Assembly: GCF_025566985.1 (NCBI RefSeq)
Contig: NZ_JAOQJD010000004.1
Span: 101,108-165,107, forward strand
From: Aedoeadaptatus acetigenes
Lineage (GTDB): Bacteria > Bacillota > Clostridia > Tissierellales > Peptoniphilaceae
Direction: 5' to 3'
DNA: 64,000 nucleotides
The translations under genes and the position numbers were made by a program. Shown here in pieces: positions 15,901 through 24,016 of this stretch (its first letter is position 1; the number at the start of each line of letters is the position of its first letter). Under the pieces are notes generated by a model. That model searched no databases, had not been told where the DNA came from, and saw nothing but the letters and a program-made list of their open reading frames with translations.

Positions 15901-17804
15901 CCAACCAAAGTATCGACTATTTTAAATTCAAATGTTTTTTCTTCAGTCTTTCCTACCGGAGTATATCTAACCTTATAGTAACCCCTATCATTTTTAAAAT
16001 CTTTATAGATGTGAGTTGTTAATATTCTTCTTTTATTTTTACCAAGACCTTCTTCACCAAGGCTTAAAACAGGCTTAGATTGGTCTCTCTCTGTACCTGT
16101 TTCTAGGTTGTAGAAGTTTACAGATACATTTTCTTTTCCATAATCTTGTAAAAGTACCCTAACCTTGTCACCCTTTTTGATTGTGGCACCTTCTCTTAGA
16201 GTATAAGAATATTGGCCTGTTACTCCTTCTTTGGTGATTTGATCAAGTCCACCGGTACCTGCGGCTAATCCATTGTAGTAACCTTGTGGTCTTCTTACCA
16301 AGGCATCATTAGGGTCTCCTACTTGGAATAATACTCCGTCATTTTTAACATCTACTCCGGTATCTACTATAGGTGACTTGTAACCTTTTGGTAGAACCAT
16401 GTCCTTATCAAAAGTTCTTTCATATACCGCCCAGCCATTAGGGTTTGAGTCTACCCATCCGGACATGATTGGGAAGTCTACCTTGTGTTTGCCTGAGCTC
16501 TTGAAAGTATCGGCAAATTTACTTTTGTCTACCATGTAGTCTACAGTTGTTATATAACCGTTTTGTTCGTTCAAAATTTTCCAGAAGTTGTCATTATGAA
16601 CTCTAACAACTTTTTTAACATTCGTATTATTGAATTTAGATGATGCTAAAACGACATAGGCAAATTTATTGTTGCCATTTTCATCTTTCTTGTAGTTAAT
16701 TTGATCTTTTTTGATTCCAACTTTAGTATTGGCAATTGTTTTTCTGGACCAGTTAAGAACATTGGTATAGGCAATATTGCCGTTCTTGTCAGGTTTTAAA
16801 TAATCGACAAAGCCAGCATCAAAAATTTGAACATAGGCTGCAGGTTTTCCTTCTTGCTCGTCTTTCGGATCTCCTGTTGAACGTTGTGCTTGGTATTGAG
16901 TACTTAGGACAGCAAGTTTTGCCAAGTCTTCTTTATTATCATAGTTGTTGTAGATATATGACAATTCCTCATCTTCAGTTGGATCTGCTACAAATGAAGA
17001 GAAGAATCCATTTTGAAGGGCATAAGGATATGATTGAGCCTTACCGCCCTTATAAAATGCCATATCAATATCATTAGCTAATGGAATTGTTGTACTCTTT
17101 GTATAGGTTGTGTAGTCCATGGATGAGCCTTTTGGAGCCATGGCATAAATTCTTTCAAATTTAGAATCCATAAGTCTCATTTGTACAGAGTAGTTTTCCT
17201 CTCCCAAAGCTTTTATTGTTATACCATCTTTTAGGACAAGGTGAATTGGTAGATTACGTCTACTATTTCCCTTTGAACCTGTCATTAAGCCAAGGTCAAG
17301 CCATTTCTCATTTTTGCCCTTAGCATCAACAAATTTGTATTGTTTTGCATCAATTCCTTCTCCGTAGGATGCATTCCAATCAATTTGATTGAAAAGTTTG
17401 CTGTCAAATTTTAGTACCATCCTGTACCATACACCGGAGATTGCTTGAGTCTTTTCTTTATAAAGTAGTTTGATAACATCTCTGCCATCTGCATTGGTAT
17501 AGGTACCGTCGTAGTTAAGGTCGGTAATTTGAGTCGGCTCTGTTGTCCTTACCCTAACTAGTCTTTGGCCTCCTGCAATATCGACAGACCAGTTTCTTTC
17601 ATCACCCTTGCCTGCTTCTTCATCCCAGTTAGTTTTTGGTTTTCTATTATCCGGAAGCGCTGCTGCCGCACCGGTTTCTTTTGTCGGTGCAGGCGTCGGC
17701 TCTTCTCCTCGTGCAAATGCGCCATAGGGGATCATGGTAAATACCATGACAAAGGCCAATGCCCAAGCGATGGCTCGGGTTGCAAAGGTTTTCTTGCTCT
17801 GCAT
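12978..17804 (-). CDS. Large SLH-domain surface (S-layer-like) protein with Rib-type repeats
   Basis: Secreted surface protein of 1608 residues. Order: signal peptide (1-30, AFARG), a large unrecognised ectodomain (about 30-930), an InlB/Listeria-Bacteroides-type repeat (FLGWV...VYAVWTE), three 85-residue repeats with DPKVP, LTQEEKDAVKKAI and TYPDKSKDT motifs (Rib/alpha-like type), a linker, then three SLH domains that bind pyruvylated wall polymer. SLH marks are MTRAEAAAMLARL, GYPDGTFRPNGKITRAEFAQ and GYPDGTFRPNNHITRAEAVK. The start at 17804 has AAGGAG and begins the signal peptide; upstream in-frame ATGs do not. DNA for the ectodomain (about 15.1-17.6 kb) is much richer in A+T than the 3' part, suggesting a mosaic gene. 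Probably a major S-layer protein or adhesin. Confidence 0.9.
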   Translation of the reverse strand: MQSKKTFATRAIAWALAFVMVFTMIPYGAFARGEEPTPAPTKETGAAAALPDNRKPKTNWDEEAGKGDERNWSVDIAGGQRLVRVRTTEPTQITDLNYDGTYTNADGRDVIKLLYKEKTQAISGVWYRMVLKFDSKLFNQIDWNASYGEGIDAKQYKFVDAKGKNEKWLDLGLMTGSKGNSRRNLPIHLVLKDGITIKALGEENYSVQMRLMDSKFERIYAMAPKGSSMDYTTYTKSTTIPLANDIDMAFYKGGKAQSYPYALQNGFFSSFVADPTEDEELSYIYNNYDNKEDLAKLAVLSTQYQAQRSTGDPKDEQEGKPAAYVQIFDAGFVDYLKPDKNGNIAYTNVLNWSRKTIANTKVGIKKDQINYKKDENGNNKFAYVVLASSKFNNTNVKKVVRVHNDNFWKILNEQNGYITTVDYMVDKSKFADTFKSSGKHKVDFPIMSGWVDSNPNGWAVYERTFDKDMVLPKGYKSPIVDTGVDVKNDGVLFQVGDPNDALVRRPQGYYNGLAAGTGGLDQITKEGVTGQYSYTLREGATIKKGDKVRVLLQDYGKENVSVNFYNLETGTERDQSKPVLSLGEEGLGKNKRRILTTHIYKDFKNDRGYYKVRYTPVGKTEEKTFEFKIVDTLVGVKWEVTDKNMITGTPNYAVTASEGNFKIDLGKVEPGTNLIIESYNSKGELQDGETASMTFEKFERVDNYTDLAWLDLMDNMSLLTLKKSLYRPYQEMFTNDYAMSEEGLKDNQKINQIYRDPRSLPKTEDAFKHDTASVQGFTRYDGGTLRLLYVDKDGNRYVAKANAAENEYDKDGNITTDATKEVTVYDKKYNAFPYEVFLKQFNPTRNAPVLGETFKLYKDMRFLANTSDGSSVPSDWLENRVKARVLFNATEGAFEEDKKQDVRIVPDNVKFYEEDGYKANGFTGANVAAGTGDEFPANPTATGKTFLGWVTEAGKTALGNKTVTTAAEFEKLAAENKFTETTPVERHLVVYAVWTEEQLSQADTIDPKVPADKTPVANKKNLTQEEKDAVKKAIEDANKDGEGNSTLPAGTEITVGDDGTATITYPDKSKDTIAGDKLVEEKAKTQADTIDPKVPKDKTPVADKKNLTQEEKDAVKKAIEDANKDDQGKSTLPDGTTITVGDDGTATITYPDKSKDTIAGDKLVEEKAKTQADTIDPKVPKDKTPVANKKNLTQEEKDAVKKAIEDANKDDQGKSTLPDGTTITVGDDGTATITYPDKSKDTIAGDKLVEDGSSTPQPGDKKTSVDSSNVKPVNPTNDSQDTGIVVTNPDKDTKVSAKDEDGKYVPAEIDSRGNVFVTPGKDVDGPITVTIQDSDLPYGRKVIEVPVVGHKANRDDNGSNSGNSHWFVPVNPGWSSADNKVDTKDQKHETAIHKAYIYGYENGSFKPEGNMTRAEAAAMLARLQGLDLSNSARPNFIDVRSGWYNAAINAVVNAGYMKGYPDGTFRPNGKITRAEFAQMIKAIDKANTGMAPFADAKGHWAEAAINQAYANGRINGYPDGTFRPNNHITRAEAVKVFNKLYDRSVNLTGLRDVLTNIVPFVDVNASHWAYYEIVEASNTHTFYRTEKGQVPETWVMLNQTWKQASANR
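14054..14818 (-). repeat. Three 255-bp tandem repeats inside the surface-protein gene
   Basis: Three copies with an exact 255-bp period (landmark CTTCGACGAG at 14054, 14309 and 14564), encoding 85-residue Rib-like units. The first two copies are almost identical; the third differs at a few codons. Copy number is likely to vary by recombination. Confidence 0.9.
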
Positions 17805-17954
17805 AATTTCTCCTTTCTTATCTTTTCGCATCTTTCTTTTATTCGTCGGCAAATTCATACAAGGCCTTGCCTTGTGCCCTTTCTTTTTTGAAAGTGCATC
17901 ACTCCTTTTTGTCGTGAACGCCATTTCTTCTTTTATCTTTACATGCATATAGTC

Positions 17955-17971
17955 TTACAAGCTAATTGTAA
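17955..17971. promoter_or_regulatory. Palindrome upstream of the large surface-protein gene
   Basis: TTACAA-GCTAA-TTGTAA, perfect 6-bp arms about 150 nt upstream of the start codon, in an A+T-rich promoter region. Candidate operator or small stem-loop; no clear -10/-35 pair could be placed next to it. Confidence 0.35.
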
Positions 17972-18026
17972 CACTCTTATCTTTTTTTATCTATGTGAAA
18001 GAACAGTTTTAGCCTATACCCGCCTT

Positions 18027-18407
18027 TTATTTCTTTCCTTTTAAAAGTAAAAAATAAAATTCGTTCGGGAGCATTTTTCTTTCACGTAAAATCGGGCGGT
18101 TTTCTTCTCCCCGTTCTTTAAATGGATACGAGGGGGAGGGATTGCCTGCATCTTCGATGCGTTTCACCAAATCCTCGGCTTTGACCACAGGGCGGCGGTG
18201 TTGTCGTTGGGGGTGGATGCCGATGATGCCGCCGTTTTTGGTAAATTGTTTGTCCGGGTAGAAGTGAACGGCGTGTTCTGCGTTGTTTAGGAGGCCGAAG
18301 GGGCTCTCGGCGCCGGCTTCCGGATCGAGTTTGTCTTTCGGGGCGGCGGGCTTTGGGTATAATTCAGTTATATCTATGAAGGCAATTAAAGGAGGATATA
18401 TGGACAA
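18027..18407 (-). CDS. Unrecognised reading frame with host-like codon use, possibly a 5'-truncated remnant
   Basis: I do not recognise the product. From about 18345 down to the stop at 18027 the frame has the strong third-position G/C bias of host genes and a natural protein composition (for example SPFGLLNNAEHAVHFYPDKQ). The only ATG at the 5' end (18407) lies in the complement of the alcohol dehydrogenase ribosome-binding site and has no ribosome-binding site of its own. The first 20 codons look non-coding. It is therefore either a gene whose 5' end was lost, or a coding-like accident. Function unknown. Confidence 0.35.
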   Translation of the reverse strand: MSIYPPLIAFIDITELYPKPAAPKDKLDPEAGAESPFGLLNNAEHAVHFYPDKQFTKNGGIIGIHPQRQHRRPVVKAEDLVKRIEDAGNPSPSYPFKERGEENRPILRERKMLPNEFYFLLLKGKK

Positions 18408-19566
18408 CTTTATTTTTTCGGTACCGACGACGATTTTTTTTGGGGAAGGTCAGGCCCGGGCCTTTGCCGAGGCGGTGAAGTCTTACGGGGAGAAGGCGCT
18501 GATCGTGTTCGGCGGCGGCTCCGTTAAGAAAAACGGCATTTACGACGAGATTACCACGGCGCTTCATGCCGCCGGCGTAAAGACGGTGGATCACGGGGGC
18601 ATCGAGCCGAATCCGCGGATTGAAAGTGTGCGTGCGGGGATCGACCTGGTGAAGAAGGAAGGGGTGGATGTGATCGTGCCCATGGGCGGCGGCTCCACCA
18701 TCGACGCGTCGAAACTGATCGCGGCGGGGGCGCTGACTGCGGCGGATCCCTGGAAGATCGTGATCGGCGAGGCGAAGGTAACGGGGGCTCTGCCGATCTG
18801 CACGGTGCTCACTTTGGCGGCCACGGGTTCTGAAATGGATCAGGGCTCGGTGATAACGAATCCCGAGACGAAGGAGAAGCTGGGCTGGGGCAGTCCGAAG
18901 GTGCTTCCCAAGGCGAGTTTGTTGAATCCGGCCTACACGGTGTCGGTGAATGGATACCACACGGCGGCGGGCACGGCGGATATTATGAGCCACACCATGG
19001 AAAATTACTTCACCGTGGACGACAGTGCCTTTGTGCAGGATTCCATGGCGGAAGGGGTTTTGCGCGCCTGCCGCCACGCCGGTCCCGCGGCTTTAAAGGA
19101 CGGCGGGGACTTGGAGGCCCGGGCCAATTTAATGTGGGCCTCGAGCTGGGCGATTAACGGGCTTCTTCGCAAGGGCAAGCCCCAAGCCTGGAGCGTGCAC
19201 CCCATGGAACACGAGCTTTCGGCTTTCTACGACATTACCCACGGGGTGGGCCTCGCGATTTTGACGCCGCGCTGGCTTCGCCACGTCTTAAGTGCCAAGA
19301 CGGCGCCGAAGATCGCCCGTTTCGGCCGCCGAGTCTTCGACATTAAATCGGAAGACGATGTGGATGCGGCGAATGAAGCCATCGAGGCGCTCTACGATTT
19401 CTTTGTGCGCATGGGGATTCCCATGACGCTGAAGGAAGTGGGCATCGGCGAGGAACATTTGGCGGAAATGGCCAAGGCCTGCGCGGACCATGCCGGCGGC
19501 GTGATCCGCGGCTTTGTGGATCTGAAGGAAGAAGATATTTTGGCAATTTACAAGGCGAGTTTATAA
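18400..19566 (+). CDS. Iron-containing alcohol dehydrogenase (butanol dehydrogenase-like)
   Basis: NAD(P)H-dependent group III alcohol dehydrogenase, usually reducing aldehydes such as butyraldehyde. The 388-residue protein has the Rossmann-like GGGSVKKNG loop, PMGGGS.IDASK, and TLAATGSEMD. Metal-binding segments are also seen: AGTADIMSHTMENYF (Asp and His) and HPMEHELSAFYDITHG (His residues). The start is ATG 18400 behind AAAGGAGG; the longer in-frame start lacks a site. TATAAT at 18358-18363 may be its -10 box. A terminator follows directly, so it is a single-gene unit. A fermentative role beside the butyryl-CoA pathway is plausible; the substrate cannot be read from sequence. Confidence 0.93.
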   Translation: MDNFIFSVPTTIFFGEGQARAFAEAVKSYGEKALIVFGGGSVKKNGIYDEITTALHAAGVKTVDHGGIEPNPRIESVRAGIDLVKKEGVDVIVPMGGGSTIDASKLIAAGALTAADPWKIVIGEAKVTGALPICTVLTLAATGSEMDQGSVITNPETKEKLGWGSPKVLPKASLLNPAYTVSVNGYHTAAGTADIMSHTMENYFTVDDSAFVQDSMAEGVLRACRHAGPAALKDGGDLEARANLMWASSWAINGLLRKGKPQAWSVHPMEHELSAFYDITHGVGLAILTPRWLRHVLSAKTAPKIARFGRRVFDIKSEDDVDAANEAIEALYDFFVRMGIPMTLKEVGIGEEHLAEMAKACADHAGGVIRGFVDLKEEDILAIYKASL

Positions 19567-19573
19567 GCATAAA

Positions 19574-19604
19574 AAGAAAGCTGCTCGAGATGGGCAGCTT
19601 TCTT
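19574..19604 (+). terminator. Terminator after alcohol dehydrogenase
   Basis: AAGAAAGCTGC and GCAGCTTTCTT form an 11-bp perfect stem just after the stop codon. The U-run is part of the stem end. Confidence 0.75.
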
Positions 19605-19673
19605 GTGTGGAAACGGTGCTTCAGGCTTTACTTTTCAAGGACGGCTCTTGTTTTTTCGCCTAAAAATAAAAAG

Positions 19674-19721
19674 CCCTCTCCGTGGTCCGCATGTAGGTAG
19701 TCTACATTAAGCGTGGAGAGG
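19674..19721. other. Nested inverted-repeat element
   Basis: Outer arms CCTCTCC (19675-19681) and GGAGAGG (19715-19721) enclose a second perfect hairpin, ATGTAG (19691-19696) and CTACAT (19702-19707). It lies in a gene-free stretch between two convergent genes. It could be a structured RNA, a transposon-end relic or a compound terminator; no family was recognised. Confidence 0.4.
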
Positions 19722-19844
19722 TTCTGTTGAATCTATTATAGCAAAGTTTCTCGACCTCATGTTGAACTCTTTCATTTTTTCAAGAGTTGGATTTCTTGTC
19801 TGTGAATGATGAAGTGGTTATTTCCATTTTGGAAACAACCACTT

Positions 19845-20045
19845 TTACTTTTCAAGGGCGGCTTTTAATTCCTCTATGGTCTTGTAGGCGGCATGGGTGT
19901 CGGCGGCGATTCTTCTGCCCTCTTCAATGGCGGAAAGGGTCTCTTCATTGATGCGATTTGTTTTTAAGCTAAGGGAATCAAAGCGATCGCTCGGGTAATT
20001 CGGGCGTTCGAATTCCATTTTCTTTTCATCGTTTTGTTTCGCCAT
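19845..20045 (-). CDS. RelB/DinJ C-terminal-like small protein, no toxin partner
   Basis: A 66-residue protein whose second half, ETLSAIEEGRRIAADTHAAY plus a KTIEELKAALEK tail, matches the C-terminal toxin-binding segment typical of RelB/DinJ antitoxins. The usual N-terminal ribbon-helix-helix domain is missing and replaced by a short polar segment. GGGAGGAG precedes ATG 20045, so it appears expressed. It sits after the gltX terminator, and no toxin gene follows; the next 200 nt contain only a hairpin and a short duplicate of its own last codons. It may be a truncated antitoxin or a solitary antitoxin-like regulator. Confidence 0.6.
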   Translation of the reverse strand: MAKQNDEKKMEFERPNYPSDRFDSLSLKTNRINEETLSAIEEGRRIAADTHAAYKTIEELKAALEK

Positions 20046-20064
20046 CGTCTTACTCCTCCCACAG

Positions 20065-20087
20065 AAAAACCGCGGCCTTTGCCGCGG
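20065..20087 (-). terminator. Terminator after gltX
   Basis: CCGCGGC / GCCGCGG, a 7-bp G+C stem with a 4-nt loop and five T on the minus strand, directly after the gltX stop. Confidence 0.9.
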
Positions 20088-20091
20088 CATT

Positions 20092-21570
20092 TTATTTTCT
20101 GTAACTCTTTGCTTTTTCCAAGCGTTTTAAGATTTCGTCTTTTCCTAAGAGGTAGATAATGTTGGAAAGCTCCGGGCCGTGAACGTTGCCGGTCATGGCG
20201 GCACGGGCGGGCATGTAGAGGTTTTTGCCTTTCACGCCGCTTTTCTTTTGCACTTGCTTCATGAGCTTGCCCGCTTGTTCCGGGGAAATGGCGTCCATGT
20301 CGCTCACGATTTCTTCCAGGGCGTCGATCACCGCCGGGGCGGATTCGGAATTAATTTGTTCCAGGGCGTCTTCTTCGGTGACTTCGTAGTCGTCGTAGAG
20401 GAAGCCGCAGGCCTCAGGCACTTGTTCCAGGCGATCCAGGCCGTCTTGAATGGTTTCCATTAAGACGCGGTAGTGCTCGGGATCTTTTTCCACGTCGGCT
20501 TTTGTAAAGAGGCCGACTTTTTCGATGTAGGGCATGGCCATGTCCAGAAGTTCGTCGGCGGAGAGTTCTTTCATGTAGTGGCTGTTGATCCAGTCGAGCT
20601 TCTTCACGTCGAAGACGCCGCCGGTTCTCGCGATGCGCTTGGTGTCGAAGGCTTCGATGAGTTCGTCCATGGAGAAGATTTCCTGATTGTCTTCCGGGGA
20701 CCAGCCCACGAGGGCCAGGTAGTTCACGAGGCCTTCGGGGAGGTAGCCGTGGCCTTTAAAGTCTTCCACGGACACGTCGCCTTGGCGCTTGGAGAGCTTT
20801 TTGTGGTCTTTGTTTAAGACGCCGGGGAGGTGAATGTAGGTGGGCACGTCCCAACCCAGGGCTTGGTACAGGTACACGTGCTTGGGCGTGGAGGGCAGCC
20901 ATTCTTCCCCGCGGATGATGTGGGTGATGCCCATGAGGTGGTCGTCTACCACGACGGCCATGTGGTAGGTGGGGAAGCCATCGCTTTTCATGAGGACCTG
21001 ATCGTCCATTTCGTTGGTGTTAATGGTGATTTTGCCGCGAGCTTCGTCTTCGAAGGTGATGTCTTCGTCGTGGGGAAGCTTGAGGCGCACGACGTATTCT
21101 TCTCCGTTCGCAATGCGCTCTTTGGCTTCATCCAATGAGATGGAGCGGCAGAGGCCGTCGTAGCGGGGCACTTGGCCTTTGATTTTTTGGCCTTCGCGCA
21201 GGTTGTCCAGCCGCTCTTTGGTGCAGAAGCAGTAGTAGGCGTGGCCGGATTCCAGCAGCTGATCCACGTATTTTTTGTAGATGTCCAGTCGCTTGGATTG
21301 GATGTAGGGGCCGCAGTCGCCTTCTTCGGTGACTTTTCCGTCTTTCATCATGACGCCTTCGTCGATTTCAAGGCCCGCCCAGTTCAGGGAGCGGATCAGG
21401 TTTTCGATGGCGCCTTCCACGAAGCGGGTTCTATCCGTGTCTTCGATGCGGAGCAGGAATTTTCCGCCTTTTTGTTTTGCGTAAAGGTAGTTGTAGACGG
21501 CGGTTCTCAGCCCGCCGATGTGCAAGTAGCCCGTGGGTGATGGGGCAAAGCGCACCCGTACGTTGTCCAT
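20092..21570 (-). CDS. gltX: Glutamyl-tRNA synthetase
   Basis: Charges tRNA-Glu with glutamate. The 492-residue class I synthetase has the HIGH-type motif YLHIGGLRTA (residues 16-25), the LLRIEDTDR binding segment, a four-cysteine-poor insertion with YYCFC, IRGEEWLPSTPKH, and KLSKR. The C-terminal anticodon-binding helical domain is present, so the length is normal. Start ATG has AGGAGG upstream. It lies 9 nt downstream of the PHP phosphoesterase gene, so both are probably co-transcribed. Whether it is discriminating or also charges tRNA-Gln cannot be told here. Confidence 0.96.
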   Translation of the reverse strand: MDNVRVRFAPSPTGYLHIGGLRTAVYNYLYAKQKGGKFLLRIEDTDRTRFVEGAIENLIRSLNWAGLEIDEGVMMKDGKVTEEGDCGPYIQSKRLDIYKKYVDQLLESGHAYYCFCTKERLDNLREGQKIKGQVPRYDGLCRSISLDEAKERIANGEEYVVRLKLPHDEDITFEDEARGKITINTNEMDDQVLMKSDGFPTYHMAVVVDDHLMGITHIIRGEEWLPSTPKHVYLYQALGWDVPTYIHLPGVLNKDHKKLSKRQGDVSVEDFKGHGYLPEGLVNYLALVGWSPEDNQEIFSMDELIEAFDTKRIARTGGVFDVKKLDWINSHYMKELSADELLDMAMPYIEKVGLFTKADVEKDPEHYRVLMETIQDGLDRLEQVPEACGFLYDDYEVTEEDALEQINSESAPAVIDALEEIVSDMDAISPEQAGKLMKQVQKKSGVKGKNLYMPARAAMTGNVHGPELSNIIYLLGKDEILKRLEKAKSYRK

Positions 21571-21579
21571 GGTTCCTCC

Positions 21580-22299
21580 TTATTTTTCCATTAGTGTAAA
21601 TGCGTGAAGTATGCGGTCGGTCTCCCAAGTGTTTACGATTAAATCTTCGGGATAGTCCAGCTCGTCTATAAGGGCTTTCGCCAAATCGAAATTGCCTACG
21701 TCCACGTCCATGTGGGCGTCGCTTCCCACGATGATTTTCATGTTTTTTTCTTTGCCGAGCCCCAGGAGCACGCGCAGGTTTTCTTCTGCGCCGATGCGGG
21801 GGCCGTTTTTCTTCAGCGACGAATTGTTCAGCTCACAAAACAGGTCCCGCTCAACGATAAAATCGCTGAGGCGCTCGTAATCCAAGGGGAAACGGGCGTC
21901 GTCGGGGTGGCCGACGATTTTTACCTGCGGGTGTTTGCAGGCGTTGATCACGGCGTCGGTGTTTTCTTCTTTACTCGACGGGGTGAAGCACTGTTTGTGC
22001 AGGCTCACGATGGCGTAGTCCAATTTTTTCCGGTCCGGATGGATGTCGATGGTGCCGTCGACGTCGACGATGTTGGCTTCGACGCCGCAAAGGACCACCA
22101 CGCCGTCCAGCACGCGGGGCACGGCACGGTAGTTGTCGAATACGGCGTTGTTTTCCACGCCGGCCATGGCCATGGCGTGGTCGCTGGTGCCGATGATTCG
22201 AAGGCCTCGCGCCCGGGCCCAAGCGACGTTTTCTCTCAGCGTCGAATAGGCGTGTCCGGAGGCGATGGTATGGGTGTGGAGATCAATTGATAGTTCCAT
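21580..22299 (-). CDS. PHP-domain phosphatase (YcdX-like)
   Basis: Metal-dependent phosphoesterase of the PHP superfamily. The 239-residue protein shows the PHP metal ligands: DLHTHT near the N-terminus, TSDHA (about residue 40), an EAN (about 77), HKQCF, VGHPD, and the C-terminal GSDAHMD. This order and length fit the YcdX-type trinuclear zinc phosphatases. The start at ATG 22299 has AAAGGAGG upstream; a longer in-frame start has none. It precedes gltX by 9 nt. The substrate is unknown. Confidence 0.88.
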   Translation of the reverse strand: MELSIDLHTHTIASGHAYSTLRENVAWARARGLRIIGTSDHAMAMAGVENNAVFDNYRAVPRVLDGVVVLCGVEANIVDVDGTIDIHPDRKKLDYAIVSLHKQCFTPSSKEENTDAVINACKHPQVKIVGHPDDARFPLDYERLSDFIVERDLFCELNNSSLKKNGPRIGAEENLRVLLGLGKEKNMKIIVGSDAHMDVDVGNFDLAKALIDELDYPEDLIVNTWETDRILHAFTLMEK

Positions 22300-22357
22300 A
22301 GTGCCTCCTTTCTTAACGTTTCTATTATAGCACAGGGGATTCTCGGGAACAAAAAGC

Positions 22358-22380
22358 AAAAAAAGAAGCCCGCGGGCTTC
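22358..22380 (-). terminator. Terminator after the SLH protein gene
   Basis: GAAGCCCG / CGGGCTTC, an 8-bp stem without a spacer loop, followed by seven T on the minus strand. Confidence 0.85.
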
Positions 22381-22383
22381 TCT

Positions 22384-23928
22384 CTATTGGGGTTGGCCCG
22401 TGGCTTCCAGGATGTCGTAGTAGCTCCACATCTTTTTGTTGACATCTTTAAAGGGATTGTTGCCGTAGATATCCAAAAAGTCTTTGTCGGGTTTGCGGTC
22501 CAGGGCTTTGTTCAATGCCGCGCAGACTTCCTGGCGGGTGATTTTCGCTGAGGGATTGAAGCGGCCTTTGCCGTTTCCGGTCATAAGCCCCGCCTGCCCG
22601 ACGGCGCCGATGTAGCCTTTGGCCCAGTGGTTTTTCTTTACGTCGGTAAAGGAATTGCCTTCCGTGGGTTCAAGGCCGGCGTAGGCGGCGAGGATGCGGG
22701 CGAATTCCGCCCGTGTAATGGATTGATGGGGCTTGAAGCTGCCGTCTTTGTAGCCGGAGATGAGGCCCCGCTTTTCCATAAAGCCAACGGATGCGGCGAA
22801 CCACTGGCTGTCGTCTACGTCTTTGAAGGACGTGTAGCCGGCCACGGGTTTGTTGCCGTTGGCTATGCGGGCGATGACGGATGACACTTCCGCCCGTGTC
22901 ATGGCTTTTTTCGGCTTGAATGTTCCGTTGGGGTAGCCGGTGACGAAGGGGGGCCGAGCCACTTTCATGGCTTCCGAAAGGCTGTTTTCCGCATTGGCGA
23001 TGTCCGTCATGCCGGCGTCTTCTTTGGCCAGGATAAATTGCCCGGTGGCCACGGCGGCGTTGACCTGGAGCTGCTCCACTTTCTCCCGCCCGTGCATGTT
23101 CACGGAGGTGAGGACGCGGAGGTAGTCGTCGATTTTTTTCTTGTCGCCGGAATAGGCCGGGCTTTGTGCGTCCGCGCCTCCTGCGACGGTGGCCATGACT
23201 TCTTCCTCGCCCGCTTTTGTGGTGAAGAGAAAGCGCAGGGCCGTGCCCACGGGCTGAGGATTGATGACGACGCTGAAGCGGCCGTCGTTATCCGCCAAGC
23301 CGCGGCCGATTAAGGTCTTGCCCCGATAGACGCGCACGCCGGCGCGGGCGACGGCGGTGCCGGTCAGGGTGTTTGCGCCTTCGGCGATGGGATCCACCGT
23401 GGATTTTTTCCCGCTCGGCGCGACCGGGGCGCCCTTGCCCGTGTCGCCGGTGACGTCTTTTTGCACGCTATGGTTTTTGCCTTGTTTATCCACTGTGGCG
23501 ATGACATAGGACATGGCCACTTGGTCCACGTTTTTTACGCCTTTTTTAAATTTTCCGCTCATTTTCAGGGTGAAGTCGCGGCTTGCTAAGGCCTTCACGT
23601 CGGGGATGACCAAGGTGACGATTTCTTGCTTGGTGCTGTCGGTTTTTGTGGACATGAGGCGGTAGTCGTTGTCGGTGAGGCCGCCGGTGAAGGTGGCTTT
23701 GTCGATGTGAATGGTTTTATCCACGAGAAAAGACAGGGAAAATGTCTTAAGATTGCTCTGATAGTCGCTCGGCAGGGTGACGTTCAATTCCATGCCGTAG
23801 GGGTCCGATGCCTTTTGCTTGTAGGTCGCCGGAAGGTTCAGTCGGCTCTGAATGTCTTCCGCGGCGTAGACCGCCGTGGACGCAAAGATCAGCAATAGGG
23901 CCAAAAGGGTGCACATTCTGCGTTTCAT
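22384..23928 (-). CDS. Secreted SLH-domain protein
   Basis: Surface protein of 514 residues held to the cell wall by SLH domains. Signal peptide at 1-22 (STAVYAAED). Residues 30-160 form a beta-rich domain of the kind that senses or binds extracellular ligands, not recognised further. Residues about 175-240 look like a bacterial Ig/Big-type domain (LTGTAVARAGVRVYRG...NDGRFSV). A helical linker (about 255-320) leads to three SLH domains with GYPNGTFKPKKAMTRAEV, GYKDGSFKPHQSITRAEFAR and GRFNPSAKITRQEV. GGAGG precedes the ATG, and TATAAT on the minus strand (23948-23953) may be its -10 box. Transcribed as a single gene with terminators on both sides. Confidence 0.9.
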   Translation of the reverse strand: MKRRMCTLLALLLIFASTAVYAAEDIQSRLNLPATYKQKASDPYGMELNVTLPSDYQSNLKTFSLSFLVDKTIHIDKATFTGGLTDNDYRLMSTKTDSTKQEIVTLVIPDVKALASRDFTLKMSGKFKKGVKNVDQVAMSYVIATVDKQGKNHSVQKDVTGDTGKGAPVAPSGKKSTVDPIAEGANTLTGTAVARAGVRVYRGKTLIGRGLADNDGRFSVVINPQPVGTALRFLFTTKAGEEEVMATVAGGADAQSPAYSGDKKKIDDYLRVLTSVNMHGREKVEQLQVNAAVATGQFILAKEDAGMTDIANAENSLSEAMKVARPPFVTGYPNGTFKPKKAMTRAEVSSVIARIANGNKPVAGYTSFKDVDDSQWFAASVGFMEKRGLISGYKDGSFKPHQSITRAEFARILAAYAGLEPTEGNSFTDVKKNHWAKGYIGAVGQAGLMTGNGKGRFNPSAKITRQEVCAALNKALDRKPDKDFLDIYGNNPFKDVNKKMWSYYDILEATGQPQ

Positions 23929-24016
23929 AAAATCCCTCCTTCTGTCTATTATAAACGATACAAAGTAGCCTCGCCGTTACGATTTCATAACAGTTTTTCT
24001 GTATTTCCCGAAAAAG

